A DNA stretch of 64,000 nt from an uncultured Dehalococcoidia bacterium (GTDB lineage Bacteria; Chloroflexota; Dehalococcoidia; Dehalococcoidales; UBA1222), in the NCBI GenBank assembly GCA_903844845.1, contig CAIMVG010000019.1, positions 1 through 64,000 of the forward strand. Reading direction: 5' to 3'. Every line of letters starts with the position of its first letter. Within the stretch, counting starts at the first letter, position 1. A program made the position numbers and the translations under genes. Positions 33,730 through 43,600 of this stretch are shown piece after piece. The notes below the pieces were generated by a model. The model was not told the DNA's origin. It was given only the letters and a program-made list of their open reading frames with translations, and searched no databases.

Positions 33730-34800
33730 ATGGCTGAAAAAATGCTGGTTGCCCTGAGCGGAGGAGTGGATTCGGCGGTAGCAGCCGCAATCCTCAAAAA
33801 AGCTGGCTACGACTTGACAGCCGTCACGATGAAGATTTGTGCAAGCGAAACACAAGAGGCCAAACCTTCGGCGCGCCATGGCTGTTATGGGCCCGGAGAG
33901 ACCGAGGACTTGGAAGATGCCGGGCGTGTGGCTGAATATCTGGGGATACCGTTTCACATCCTCGATCTTTGCGAGGCTTACAAAACAGAAGTTTTATCGG
34001 AATTCATTTCGGGTTACACACAGGGTCGAACGCCCAATCCTTGTGTTTACTGCAATCAGCGCGTCAAGTTTGGGGCAATGGTTGAAGCTGCTGAACAGGC
34101 GGGCCTGGAGTTTGACAGCATGGCTACGGGCCATTACGCCCGAACTTATTTCGAACCAGCCGGCGGAAGGTATTTATTACAAAAAGGGGTTGACTCAAAA
34201 AAAGACCAGTCGTATTTTCTTTCATTTCTCAATCAGCGGCAACTAAGCAGGGCCGTTTTCCCGCTTGGAGCCTTTACGAAGCAGCAGGTGCGCCAGATAG
34301 CTTCCGAAATGTTCTTGCCAGTATCAGACAAGCCCGAGAGCCAGGATTTCGTTTCAGGAGGCTATCACAGCCTATTTCCTGAGGACGAGAGACCCGGGCC
34401 CATTACCGACGGAAAGGGGAAAGTGTTGGGGATCCACAAAGGCATATCCCGCTACACCATCGGCCAGCACAAGGGCCTCGAACTACCCGGTCAGGAAAAA
34501 CTTTATGTCATCAAAATAATCGCCGAAACCAACACCCTTGTTGTCGGCGAAGAAGAAGCCCTGTTCCGAAATGAACTGATCGCGTCCGGTCTAAATTGGA
34601 TCGCGTTTGACGGGTTGACTAAATCAACAAGGGTCGAAGCCCGAATACGCTCCGGCGCCAGCCCGGCGCCTGCACTTCTCGAGCCGAGAGGTAATGAAGC
34701 GGGTGTCATTTTTGATCAGCCCCAGAAGGGTGTGACACCGGGACAGGCAGTAGTTTTTTATGACGGCGATACCGTGTTGGGCGCCGGAATTATCAACTAA
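33730..34800 (+). CDS. mnmA: tRNA 2-thiouridylase MnmA (variant active site)
   Basis: This 356-aa protein is an N-type ATP pyrophosphatase that thiolates U34 of tRNA-Glu, -Gln and -Lys. SGGVDS (10-15) is the PP-loop, and NPCVYCNQRVKFG carries Cys105/Cys108. The usual second catalytic Cys (ESQ-D/E-x-C-F) is absent: the protein has ESQDFVSG, with Val208 there. The IGQHKGL motif is intact. A CxxC plus Cys52 layout could point to the iron-sulfur type of thiolase. The start is ATG 33730 with no clear ribosome site. Confidence 0.88.
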   Translation: MAEKMLVALSGGVDSAVAAAILKKAGYDLTAVTMKICASETQEAKPSARHGCYGPGETEDLEDAGRVAEYLGIPFHILDLCEAYKTEVLSEFISGYTQGRTPNPCVYCNQRVKFGAMVEAAEQAGLEFDSMATGHYARTYFEPAGGRYLLQKGVDSKKDQSYFLSFLNQRQLSRAVFPLGAFTKQQVRQIASEMFLPVSDKPESQDFVSGGYHSLFPEDERPGPITDGKGKVLGIHKGISRYTIGQHKGLELPGQEKLYVIKIIAETNTLVVGEEEALFRNELIASGLNWIAFDGLTKSTRVEARIRSGASPAPALLEPRGNEAGVIFDQPQKGVTPGQAVVFYDGDTVLGAGIIN

Positions 34801-34851
34801 CTCACCGGTCGACTCCTTCAGAAGCGCCTTAAACAGCCTGATGCATATGCC

Positions 34852-35988
34852 TCAGGTAAGGGCCTGCGCCAGGTCCTCTAAAAGATCATCCACATTTTCC
34901 AGACCAACCGACAGGCGCACCAGGCTTTCATTTATTCCTATTTTTTCACGCTGTTCGCGACTCATGGAAGCGTGGCTTTGTGTAGCGGGGTGCCCTGCCA
35001 GAGAAGTCATCCCGCCGAGGGACTCCGCCATTGTGAATACTTTCACTTTTCGGAGGAAATTGTTAACTGATTCCAGCCCGCCCCTCATTTCAAAGGAAAC
35101 CATCCCGCCAAACCCCTTCATCTGTTTTGCGGCAAGTTCATGCCCGGGGTGGTCTTCCAGCCCGGGATAAAAAACGCGGTTAACGGCCGGGTGGGTTTTT
35201 AAAAATCGGGCAACAGCTATCGCATTTATCTCGTGCTGTTTCATCCTGATAGGCAGGGTCTCGATACCTCTCAAAACCAGCCAGCTATCAAACGGCCCGG
35301 CGATCGCACCCAAGGCATTTTGAAGGAAAGCAACACGGGCGGTAAGGTCATCAGTATTCGTGACGATGGCACCCCCCACGACGTCGCTGTGCCCGTTGAG
35401 GTATTTGGTCGTAGAGTGCATCACGATGTCGATACCGAATTCCAGAGGGCGAAGAAAATACGGGGATGAGAAGGTATTATCCATCACGCTTATAAGACCG
35501 TGTTTTTTTGCCGCTTCGGCCGCCATCTCGAGATCAACGATGTGTAGGAGAGGATTTGAAGGGGTTTCAAGCCAGATCATTCGTGTGTTTGGTTTAATGG
35601 CGCTTTCGATAGCTTCCCTGGTGCTCATCTTGATAAATGTGAATTCGAGACCAAAGCGCGTCATCACGTCGTGGAATAACCGGAAAGTACCTCCATAGAT
35701 ACCTTCGACTGCAATGACGTGATCTCCCGCTTTAAGGAGGTGGATGATCACTGATTCAGCCGCCAGTCCGCTGGCGCAGGCAAAACCAGCCTTGCCTCCT
35801 TCGAGTTTAGCGATCGTTTCTTCAAGGACCCTCCTGGTAGGGTTGCCCATGCGTGAGTACTCGAAACCACTTGTTTTGCCGATATCTTCAAATGCGAAAG
35901 TTGAAGATTGATATATCGGCACTGAAATCGCACCGTAGGCCTTATCCGGGCGGTGTCCCGCATGGATGGCGTCTGTTTCAAATCTCAT
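34852..35988 (-). CDS. Cys/Met-metabolism PLP enzyme (cystathionine gamma-synthase/lyase family)
   Basis: At 378 aa, the PLP Lys is in HSTTKYLNGHSDVVGG. The N-terminal YSRMGNPTRRVLEE and the VWLETPSNP region (here MIWLETPSNP) place it in the Cys/Met family. MetB, MetC, MccB and methionine gamma-lyase cannot be separated here. An AGGAG ribosome site precedes the ATG. It is not next to other methionine genes. Confidence 0.9.
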   Translation of the reverse strand: MRFETDAIHAGHRPDKAYGAISVPIYQSSTFAFEDIGKTSGFEYSRMGNPTRRVLEETIAKLEGGKAGFACASGLAAESVIIHLLKAGDHVIAVEGIYGGTFRLFHDVMTRFGLEFTFIKMSTREAIESAIKPNTRMIWLETPSNPLLHIVDLEMAAEAAKKHGLISVMDNTFSSPYFLRPLEFGIDIVMHSTTKYLNGHSDVVGGAIVTNTDDLTARVAFLQNALGAIAGPFDSWLVLRGIETLPIRMKQHEINAIAVARFLKTHPAVNRVFYPGLEDHPGHELAAKQMKGFGGMVSFEMRGGLESVNNFLRKVKVFTMAESLGGMTSLAGHPATQSHASMSREQREKIGINESLVRLSVGLENVDDLLEDLAQALT

Positions 35989-36181
35989 ATTCTGCTCCTA
36001 TCCTGTTGATTTAACATTTTGCGCCAGCGATCTTAAAAAGCCTGATCAAGATGCGGTTTTAGATTGAATATTATATTCCATTCGGCTGACCGTTCAACTG
36101 TCCCTTCTGAAAACTTGAGATCTATCCTACTCGGTTTCAGGCGTAACTGCGGGAAGAACGAACACCTGAAACCACGTTTAC

Positions 36182-36210
36182 TTTACACCAGGGCAAAAAA
36201 GCGTTAAAAT
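36182..36210 (+). promoter_or_regulatory. Promoter of tRNA-Val
   Basis: TTTACA (36182-36187), a 17-bp spacer and TAAAAT (36205-36210), ending 12 bp before the tRNA. Confidence 0.6.
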
Positions 36211-36222
36211 AGGCACGGTTTT

Positions 36223-36299
36223 GGGCGGCTAGCTCAGCTGGTTAGAGCATCTGCTTTACACGCAGGAGGTCATAGGTTCGAATCCTATGCCGCCCACCA
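36223..36299 (+). tRNA. tRNA-Val (TAC)
   Basis: Acceptor GGGCGGC pairs with GCCGCCC, the anticodon loop is TTTACAC (TAC), the T-loop is TTCGAAT and CCA is encoded. Confidence 0.95.
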
Positions 36300-36505
36300 T
36301 CCCCCGCTTCACGCACAATAACCCCCTTGAAGCCATCGGTATTATGTAATGTTATGTCAACTTATGACATGCTCAAAATAGGGGGAATTGCGCCGTGAAA
36401 AGCACTCTCCCCGGAATACATTAATCACGGTGAGAAAAGGGTAAATCCAAAGTTCTGTGGTAATATGTCTTGGATTTAGAATACGGCCAGGATGGGAGTA
36501 CGAAT

Positions 36506-37111
36506 ATGAGCAAGGTTTTGTACATCAAGGCAAATGCAAAGCTGGATGGTGAATCCCGGACATTCAAAATTTCTGACGCTTTTGTGCAAGCTTATAGAAA
36601 GAGCCATCCGCATGACGAAATAATAACACTGGATCTGTATAAAGAGAGGATCGCTTTTTTGCCTGTCGGGCAATTGAATGAGCTTCATCGGCCGGCGCCG
36701 GATGCCGGCAAGGATCATCCAATCCTGAAATATGCCTATCAGTTTTTAGAAGCTGACAAGTATATCATCGCCGAACCTTTGTGGAATCTGGGCGTCCCTG
36801 CAATTTTGAAGGCTTATATCGATTATATATGTGTTAACGGCATCACCTTTAAATACACCGCCGAGGGTCCTGTGGGATTAAATCATGGTAAGAAAGCAAT
36901 AAATATCACAACCAGGGGCGGCTACTATTCTGAAGGCAAAGCTAAAGCCTGGGAGATGGGAGACGCCTATCTGAGAACTATTTTCCACTTTTTAGGCATC
37001 ACCGATTTTACTACCCTGAACGCTGACGGGCTTGACGTGGTTGGAAATAACGTTGATCTTATTTTAGGCTCTGCTATTCAAGACGGTATAAAACGGGCTG
37101 CAAGCTTTTAA
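36506..37111 (+). CDS. FMN-dependent NADH-azoreductase / flavodoxin-fold reductase
   Basis: The start is ATG 36506 (GGGAG upstream), giving 201 aa. The N-terminus MSKVLYIKANAKLDGESRTFKISD and the PLWNLGVPAILKAYIDYI helix are those of AzoR-type FMN reductases. ITTRGGYYSEG is the second FMN-contact region. It reduces azo compounds or quinones with NADH. The longer frame to 36470 lacks a ribosome site. It stands alone. Confidence 0.88.
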   Translation: MSKVLYIKANAKLDGESRTFKISDAFVQAYRKSHPHDEIITLDLYKERIAFLPVGQLNELHRPAPDAGKDHPILKYAYQFLEADKYIIAEPLWNLGVPAILKAYIDYICVNGITFKYTAEGPVGLNHGKKAINITTRGGYYSEGKAKAWEMGDAYLRTIFHFLGITDFTTLNADGLDVVGNNVDLILGSAIQDGIKRAASF

Positions 37112-37390
37112 CCAGCATACTGCTTTCGCCAGAAACTGGATTGGGGAAGTGCAGGCAGTCTCCAGAATCCCCTTCAGCCAAATGCCGGCCGAATGACCAT
37201 GGGAGGCTCCATGATGGCAAATATGACAGCATTGCCCTGGGCTGCTTAGGAAAGGTCTGGAGTGGGTCAGGCGGGTAAGAATGCCAATCAGGTTGGCTGC
37301 AAAAAACCTGTTATTTCTGCGGGATTATAACCTTTTTCCAATATTTGCGTTATATTAATAAAGAATACCCGAAAATTTTGCGAGGCGAGT

Positions 37391-38671
37391 ATGAAAAAAA
37401 CTATGCTGGCAATCACCGCTCCTTTGTTGAGCCTGATTCTTGTGGCGTGCTCCACGCCCGTATCAGCCGATATGCTTAAATCCAGCAAGGCCCGCGATCT
37501 CTCTCCATCAGGCACCAATCTCACCCAACTCGTTGAAGGCAACAATGCTTTCGCATTTGATCTGTATCAGACTCTCAAAACTCAAAATGATGGAAATATG
37601 TTTTATTCGCCTTATAGCCTTTCGCTGGCGATTGCCATGGCGTATGTAGGCGCGCGGGGCGATACGGCGACTCAAATGGCAAGCACACTTCATTTCACTC
37701 TGCCCCAGGGGGCGCTGGACGCGGCCTTTAATTATCTCGCATTAGAGTTGGATAGCAGGGGAAAGTCGTCCAATTCTATGACTTCCGGGCAAAATGAAGG
37801 TTTTCAACTGAATGTTGTGAATGATGCCTGGGGCCAAAAGAATTTCGCTTTCCTGGCCAGCTATCTTGATACTCTGGCGGTCAATTACGGGGCCGGCCTG
37901 AGAGTGCTGGATTTTATCAGTAACGCTGAAGTGGCCCGTCAATCAATCAACCAGTACATCAGCGATAAAACACAGGGGAAAATCAAGGACCTGATCCCGC
38001 CGGGCGCAGTTACCGACCTCACTCGCCTTGTCCTTACGAACGCAATTTATTTCAAGGCAACCTGGCAAACGCCATTCGCGAAAGAGTCCACAGGCGAAGG
38101 GACATTCAATCTGTTGAGCGGGGGCAAAGTAACTGCTCAAATGATGCACCAGACAGGTTATTTCAATTATTTCGCCGCGGAAGGTTTCCAGGCACTGGAA
38201 TTGCCTTATGACGGCGGGCAACTGGCGATGGACGTTTTTGTGCCTGACGCGGGGCAATTCAACGACTTTCAAAATGCGCTTGATTCAAGCTCCGCTGAAA
38301 CAATCATCGCATCGATGACTCGGCAGGACATCATACTATCGTTACCCAAGTTTCAATTCGATTCGAGCTTCAGCCTTAAACAAGCTCTTTCCTCGATGGG
38401 TATGGCAGTTGCTTTCAGCGATAAATCAGATTTTTCCGGTATGACTGGAACGCCCGGACTTCAAATCTCTGATGTCGTTCACAAAGCCTTTGTTTCTGTT
38501 GACGAAGCTGGAACCGAAGCTGCTGCGGCCAGCGCGGTTATTATGGTCGGTACTGCGATGCCGGCAAACCAGGTTACTCTCAGCATTGATCGCCCATTTA
38601 TTTTCTTGATACGGGATGTTGCTACCGGTTCCATCCTGTTTATCGGGAGGGTGTTAAATCCCGCGGCCTGA
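37391..38671 (+). CDS. Serpin-family protease inhibitor, lipoprotein
   Basis: This 426-aa protein has a signal with the lipobox LVAC (Cys20), then a full serpin domain: NAFAFDLYQTL, the breach region, hinge GTEAAAAS (374-381) in the reactive loop and the C-terminal signature IDRPFIFLIRD. A short-chain hinge predicts an inhibitory serpin. The loop is longer than in antitrypsin, so P1 is uncertain (Met or Thr near residues 384-392). The substrate protease is unknown. The promoter is unclear; GAGGCGAG is the ribosome site. Confidence 0.93.
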   Translation: MKKTMLAITAPLLSLILVACSTPVSADMLKSSKARDLSPSGTNLTQLVEGNNAFAFDLYQTLKTQNDGNMFYSPYSLSLAIAMAYVGARGDTATQMASTLHFTLPQGALDAAFNYLALELDSRGKSSNSMTSGQNEGFQLNVVNDAWGQKNFAFLASYLDTLAVNYGAGLRVLDFISNAEVARQSINQYISDKTQGKIKDLIPPGAVTDLTRLVLTNAIYFKATWQTPFAKESTGEGTFNLLSGGKVTAQMMHQTGYFNYFAAEGFQALELPYDGGQLAMDVFVPDAGQFNDFQNALDSSSAETIIASMTRQDIILSLPKFQFDSSFSLKQALSSMGMAVAFSDKSDFSGMTGTPGLQISDVVHKAFVSVDEAGTEAAAASAVIMVGTAMPANQVTLSIDRPFIFLIRDVATGSILFIGRVLNPAA

Positions 38672-38686
38672 AGAAATAGCTCATTT

Positions 38687-38736
38687 AAGAACGAGCGGGG
38701 CTAAGTAGTGAGACTGAACACCGCTCGTTCTTTATT
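38687..38736 (+). terminator. Terminator of the serpin gene
   Basis: AAGAACGAGCGG pairs with CCGCTCGTTCTT across a loop of about 20 nt, followed by TTTATTG. Confidence 0.75.
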
Positions 38737-38906
38737 GAATATAACAAGTAAACCTTGATAGATCCCCCAATTTCTATTTCATAGCGCCCCTTTTATTTAC
38801 GCTTATGCTTATTTTGACGTAAATCCGAACAGCAACTTCTTGTATAGCGTTCAATTATTATTGAAATCGAGTCCTCTCTGGATTATATTGATATTAGTCT
38901 GGAAGC

Positions 38907-39581
38907 GTGTTAACTTTACTGGATAAAGCTCGAGAAGCGTTCTGGGATGGAAATTTGAATCGTAAACCCCTTGTAGGCATCAGCGAAGCCAGCCAAAACC
39001 TTGGCGTGAGCGAGGCCACTTTGCGTCAATGGACCGATGAAGGCAGAATCAAGGCTTTTGTTACTCCCGGAGGGCACAGGCGCTATTCGAAAGAAGAACT
39101 TGAAGGGTTTCTAGTTTCCCATGAAAACCTGCTGGGTGTTAAAGATCTTGTTGGAAAACTCGAGAAAACCGCTGAAACCCACAGGGAAATCGGAGCCGCA
39201 TTTTTGAACTCAACCGTGTGGTATGAGCGTATGAGCGTCGAACATAAAAAACTCCTGGCCACCCTCGGCCGCCAGATATTAAATTTGATGATGGCTTACA
39301 TGGCCTCTCCGGATAAAAAGACGGAAGTCCTCGCAACGGCACGGGAAATAGGTGCCGGTTTTGGAGATATGCTCGCCTCGGAAGGGGTACCATTGACCGA
39401 CTCTGTTCAGGCGTTTATATCTCACAGGGACCCGATTTCTCACATCATATCCGAGATGTTAAGGAAAAAGGAACTTGTCGGGCCTGGCGTGTTAGCCGCG
39501 ATGCCGTTGATGGAACAAGTCATGGATTCGGCTTTGGTTTCGCTTGTTGAAGCCCATCAGTTGCAAGGTAAAGGTTTTTGA
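38907..39581 (+). CDS. MerR-type HTH regulator with a C-terminal sensor-like domain
   Basis: At 224 aa, the MerR-like winged helix (GISEASQNLGVSEATLRQWTDEGRIKAFVTPGGHRRYSKEEL, about residues 22-65) is followed by a helical domain of about 150 residues (AFLNSTVWYERM...) unrelated to MerR metal pockets. It resembles RsbR/DUF-type helical N-domains of sensory proteins. The start is GTG 38907 with GGAAGC upstream. It is in an operon with the coiled-coil protein at 39617. Confidence 0.8.
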   Translation: MLTLLDKAREAFWDGNLNRKPLVGISEASQNLGVSEATLRQWTDEGRIKAFVTPGGHRRYSKEELEGFLVSHENLLGVKDLVGKLEKTAETHREIGAAFLNSTVWYERMSVEHKKLLATLGRQILNLMMAYMASPDKKTEVLATAREIGAGFGDMLASEGVPLTDSVQAFISHRDPISHIISEMLRKKELVGPGVLAAMPLMEQVMDSALVSLVEAHQLQGKGF

Positions 39582-39616
39582 TTGTTTCGAAGTTGAATTG
39601 AAGTTAGGGAGGGAAA

Positions 39617-39841
39617 ATGAATACATCCTTGCAGACTTTTGAACCGGAGACACCGGATAAATTGCGCGACTCCCAAAAAGATGCGGACCAGAAAGTCGTG
39701 GACGAATTGATCGAAAAGGTTTCAAAACTCGAAAACAAAATAGAGGAATTGAAAACCGAAAACCAGAGGCTTGAAGCATGGCTGAAGTCTGAAAAGACAA
39801 CCTACAGGCTTCAATATTACGGTTCCAGTGGTAGGATGTAG
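39617..39841 (+). CDS. Small coiled-coil protein
   Basis: This 74-aa protein has a heptad-patterned core (VVDELIEKVSKLENKIEELKTENQRLEAWL), which predicts a parallel coiled coil. Polar ends flank it. A GGGAGGGAAA ribosome site lies before the ATG. It is 35 bp downstream of the MerR-like regulator and may bind it. Confidence 0.72.
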   Translation: MNTSLQTFEPETPDKLRDSQKDADQKVVDELIEKVSKLENKIEELKTENQRLEAWLKSEKTTYRLQYYGSSGRM

Positions 39842-39883
39842 AACCCTTGCTTGGTCAAGAAGTAAATGAAATAGATGCATGAA

Positions 39884-39920
39884 AAAAGAAAAGAGGGGCA
39901 ATTGCCCCTCTTTTCTTTTT
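39884..39920 (+). terminator. Terminator of the regulator/coiled-coil operon
   Basis: A perfect palindrome AAAAGAGGGGCAATTGCCCCTCTTTT runs into CTTTTTTATT. Confidence 0.92.
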
Positions 39921-39960
39921 TATTGGTCTCAGATGATTGTGGGTCGAACTGATCTAGAAT

Positions 39961-40320
39961 TTAGCTTTTTTTCATTATTCCCCAACCGGCCAGTACAAAA
40001 CCCAAGCCGATTACGATAGCAAATATACCGCTTTTTTGCACGAAGTCAATTGTTTCCAGGTTGGACTTGGCTAATCCAAGTGAAGCCTTCTGCCAGCCAG
40101 CGGACTGCATTCCTTCTACGCTTTTAGCGGTGGTAGCTTGTTCTAATCCGGCTTTCGCCTGGTCATAGGCGGCATTTAATGTCCCGGTGGTAAGCCCAGA
40201 TGCTGTAAGCTCACCGACAACTGTAGTTTTGTTATCGCCCGCCTGCATGATAAACATAACGCCGAATACAACGCATACTACGCCGATAATCGCCACGAGG
40301 ATCGATAAGAAATTTTTCAT
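39961..40320 (-). CDS. Hypothetical two-helix membrane protein
   Basis: This 119-aa protein has one membrane helix at each end (FLSILVAIIGVVCVVFGVMF and IFAIVIGLGFVLAGWGIM). Between them lies a helical polar segment of about 60 residues (LNAAYDQAKAGLEQATTAKS). GGAGCG upstream of the ATG is a weak ribosome site. The function is unknown. Confidence 0.65.
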   Translation of the reverse strand: MKNFLSILVAIIGVVCVVFGVMFIMQAGDNKTTVVGELTASGLTTGTLNAAYDQAKAGLEQATTAKSVEGMQSAGWQKASLGLAKSNLETIDFVQKSGIFAIVIGLGFVLAGWGIMKKS

Positions 40321-40634
40321 TTAGACGCTCCTTCTTTATTACTTGAGTCACGGGGTACAAGATCAAAAGTGCTGCAAGATTGTGAGGTGTAAAGCAGATT
40401 GTTTTTTTACGTACCTCCTTAACCAAATAAATTACTAGTAGTCGAATACGACTAAGCAAAATTGAGTTATAGTACCTTAGGTGAGGTAAAAAAGTCAATG
40501 GCGATACAAGCAATGCCGCATTAATGTTGAGATTATTTTCGTCGTTTCAGTTGTTGAACTGATCCCGACCGACAATCGGAAATCAATAGCCTTATGCTAT
40601 AATATCGAAGATTTTCCCCCGGCGGAAGGGTTGC
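40321..40634. other. Intergenic region between divergent genes, containing the dnaE promoter
   Basis: About 310 bp without a gene. TGC-TATAAT (40595-40603) is an extended -10 for dnaE, leaving a leader of about 25 nt. No other element is recognised. Confidence 0.6.
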
Positions 40635-43600
40635 ATGTTCACGCATCTTCACGTTCATACCGAATACAGTCTGCTTGACGGAATGTGCCGCATCGATCCG
40701 CTGCTAGAACGTGCCAAATCGATGGGGATGAACTCGCTTGCAATTACTGACCACGGTGTTCTTTACGGCGCAATCCAATTCTACCAGGCGGCAAAAAAGG
40801 CTGGTATTAAACCGATTCTCGGATGCGAGACCTATATAGCGCCCGCCACGAGGCAAAGCCGCACTGCGGCAGACAAAGGTAACAACCATATCGTTCTGCT
40901 TGCAAAAAACCAGATCGGCTGGCATAACCTGATGCAGTTGATTACCAAGGCCAGTCTTGAAGGATATTATTACAAGCCGAGGGTCGATAGAGAGCTGCTT
41001 CGACAACACAGCGAAGGCCTCATCGCTCTTTCTGCCTGCCTGGCGGGGGAGGTCCCCAGCCTCATTCTCTCGGGCAGGTTACAGGATGCGCGTGAAGCAG
41101 CACGATGGTACAAGCAAACTTTTGAAGATTTTTATTTTGAGATACAGCGCCAGCCTATAACAGAACTCGAGCGAGTAAACCAGGAACTGATAGCAATATC
41201 GAGCGAGCTCGATATTCCCCTTGTGGCCACTAATGACGTGCATTACATCAATCAGGACGATGCTTCTGCTCATGATGTTTTGTTGTGCGTCGGGACCGGG
41301 ACCACCATCCATGAAGAAAAACGGATGAAGATGGCAGGCGATTATTTTTATCTTAAATCGCCTGAAGAAATGGCAGAATTATACGCCGATCTTCCCGAAG
41401 CCCTGGAAAATAGTCAAAAGATTGCGGATAAATGCAATCTGGAACTGGAATTCGGCCGCCTGCATCTGCCCGAAATCGAACGGCCGGCCGACAGGAACCC
41501 GGAAGAGTACCTCACGGATTTGTGCTACCAGGGGCTACCGAAATTTTACCCTACCGCGACCAAAGAGGTAAAAGAGCGGCTCGAGTACGAACTCGACGTC
41601 ATCAAGAAGACACAGTTCGCGAACTACTTCCTTGTTGTTTGGGACATCGTACGATTTGTGCGCCAGCAAAATATCCTGTTCAACGTGAGAGGAAGCGCCG
41701 CTTCCAGTATCGTCCTGCGTTGCCTTGGCATCACCGAGCTTGATCCGCTGGAGCACAAGCTTGTTTTCGAGCGCTTTCTTAATATTGAAAGACGCGAGAT
41801 GCCGGATATCGACCTGGACTTTGAAGATACCAGGCGAGAAGAAGTTATCAGCTATGTTTCGGCCAAATACGGGCCGGATCATGTGGCCCAGATCATAACT
41901 TTCGGGACCATGGGGGCGCGCGCCGCCCTTCGCGATGTTGGGCGGGCGCTGGGAATGAGTTACAGTGATGTGGACCGGGTGACCAGGTTGGTGCCTTTTG
42001 CCATAGGCATGACCCTTGCCAAGGCACTGGAGGAAAACGCCGAGCTGAAGAACCTTTACACCGAGGATTCGACAGTTCGAAACTTGATAGACATGGCCCG
42101 CCGGGTAGAAGGCGTTTCACGCCATGCCAGTACCCATGCGGCGGGGGTGGTCATCTCCAAGGAAATCTTGACTAATTATACCCCGCTGCAAAAGTTGAGC
42201 AAAGGTGAACAGGGCGACCTCGTGATGACTCAATTCCCAATGGAGGACATCGCCAGCATCGGTTTGCTCAAGATGGACTTTTTGGGGCTCGCCAATCTTA
42301 CTATTCTCGCCCGCGCCAAAGAGATAATCCGTTCAACGCGCGGAATTGATATCGACCTTAGAACGATTCCCCTGAACGACCCGAAAACCTTCGAATTGCT
42401 TGCAGCCGGAGAAACCACTGGCGTTTTTCAACTGGAAGGGTCGGGGATGCGGAGATATATCCGCGATCTCAAACCAACGGTTTTCACGGATATTTCGGCC
42501 ATGGTGGCGCTGTACCGCCCCGGCCCTATCGAGCAGATACCGCACTTCATCAGGTCCAAACATGGAGAGGAACCTATATCCTACCCGCATCCTTCGCTTG
42601 AAGAATACCTGGCTGAAACATACGGTGTCATCGTTTATCAGGAACAGGTGCTATTTATAGTCCGGGCCTTCGGAGGGTACACATTAGGCCAGGCTGACGT
42701 CTTCCGAAAAGCCATGGGCAAGAAAAAAGCTGAAGTGATGGTTAAGGAGCGCCGGCATTTCATCGACGGCGCACTCGCAAAAGGTTTCAGTGAAAAGGAG
42801 GCTGAAGATGTGTACGGCCTTATCGAACCTTTTGCGGGCTACGCATTTAACAAGGCACACGCCACGAGCTACGCCCTTATCGCCTATCAAACGGCTTATC
42901 TCAAAGCCAATTACCCGGAAGAATATATCACTGCCCTGCTCATAGCTTATTGGGGCAACGCCGAAAAAGTCGCGGTGTCCGTGGGCGAATCGCGCCGTCT
43001 CAAAATCCCAGTATTGCCTCCGGACATAAACAAGAGTCAGGCGCATTTTGCGATTGAAAAAACTGCCGATGGCCGCTCGGCCATCCGTTTCGGGCTGAGT
43101 GCTATTAAGAATGTAGGACTGAGCGCCATCGAGCCTATCATCGAAGAACGAAAACGTGGGGAATATAAATCGGTCGAGGACCTTTGCAAGCGGGCCGGAA
43201 CCGCAGCGGCTAACCGCCGTGTCCTCGAAAGCCTGGTGAAGGCCGGTGCGCTCGATGCCATGGGTGAGCGGGGCACTTTACTTTTCAACATCTCCAGACT
43301 GCTGGACCTGGCGCAGCAGCAGCAGCGCCTCAAGGACAGCGGCCAATCCACCATGTTCGACATGTGGGGTGGGGCAGTCGATGTGCCATCTCCCAGCCTC
43401 GAGATGGTTGGCGCTGCAGCGACTACAAAAGAGAAGCTGGACTGGGAAAAAGAGCTGACCGGTGTGTATCTTTCCGAGCACCCTTTCAGCCCTTATATAA
43501 GCCAGGCGGCTGAAGACAACACCGCTCTATGCGGACAAATCGACTCGGAAATGGAAGGCCAGGTAGTGCGTGTGGCCGGCATGGTGGAATCCATGCATAC

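Noticed and set aside
37112-37390. Possible decayed gene before the serpin
   Set aside because: Short ATG-rich frames occur, but none is long enough or similar to a known protein.
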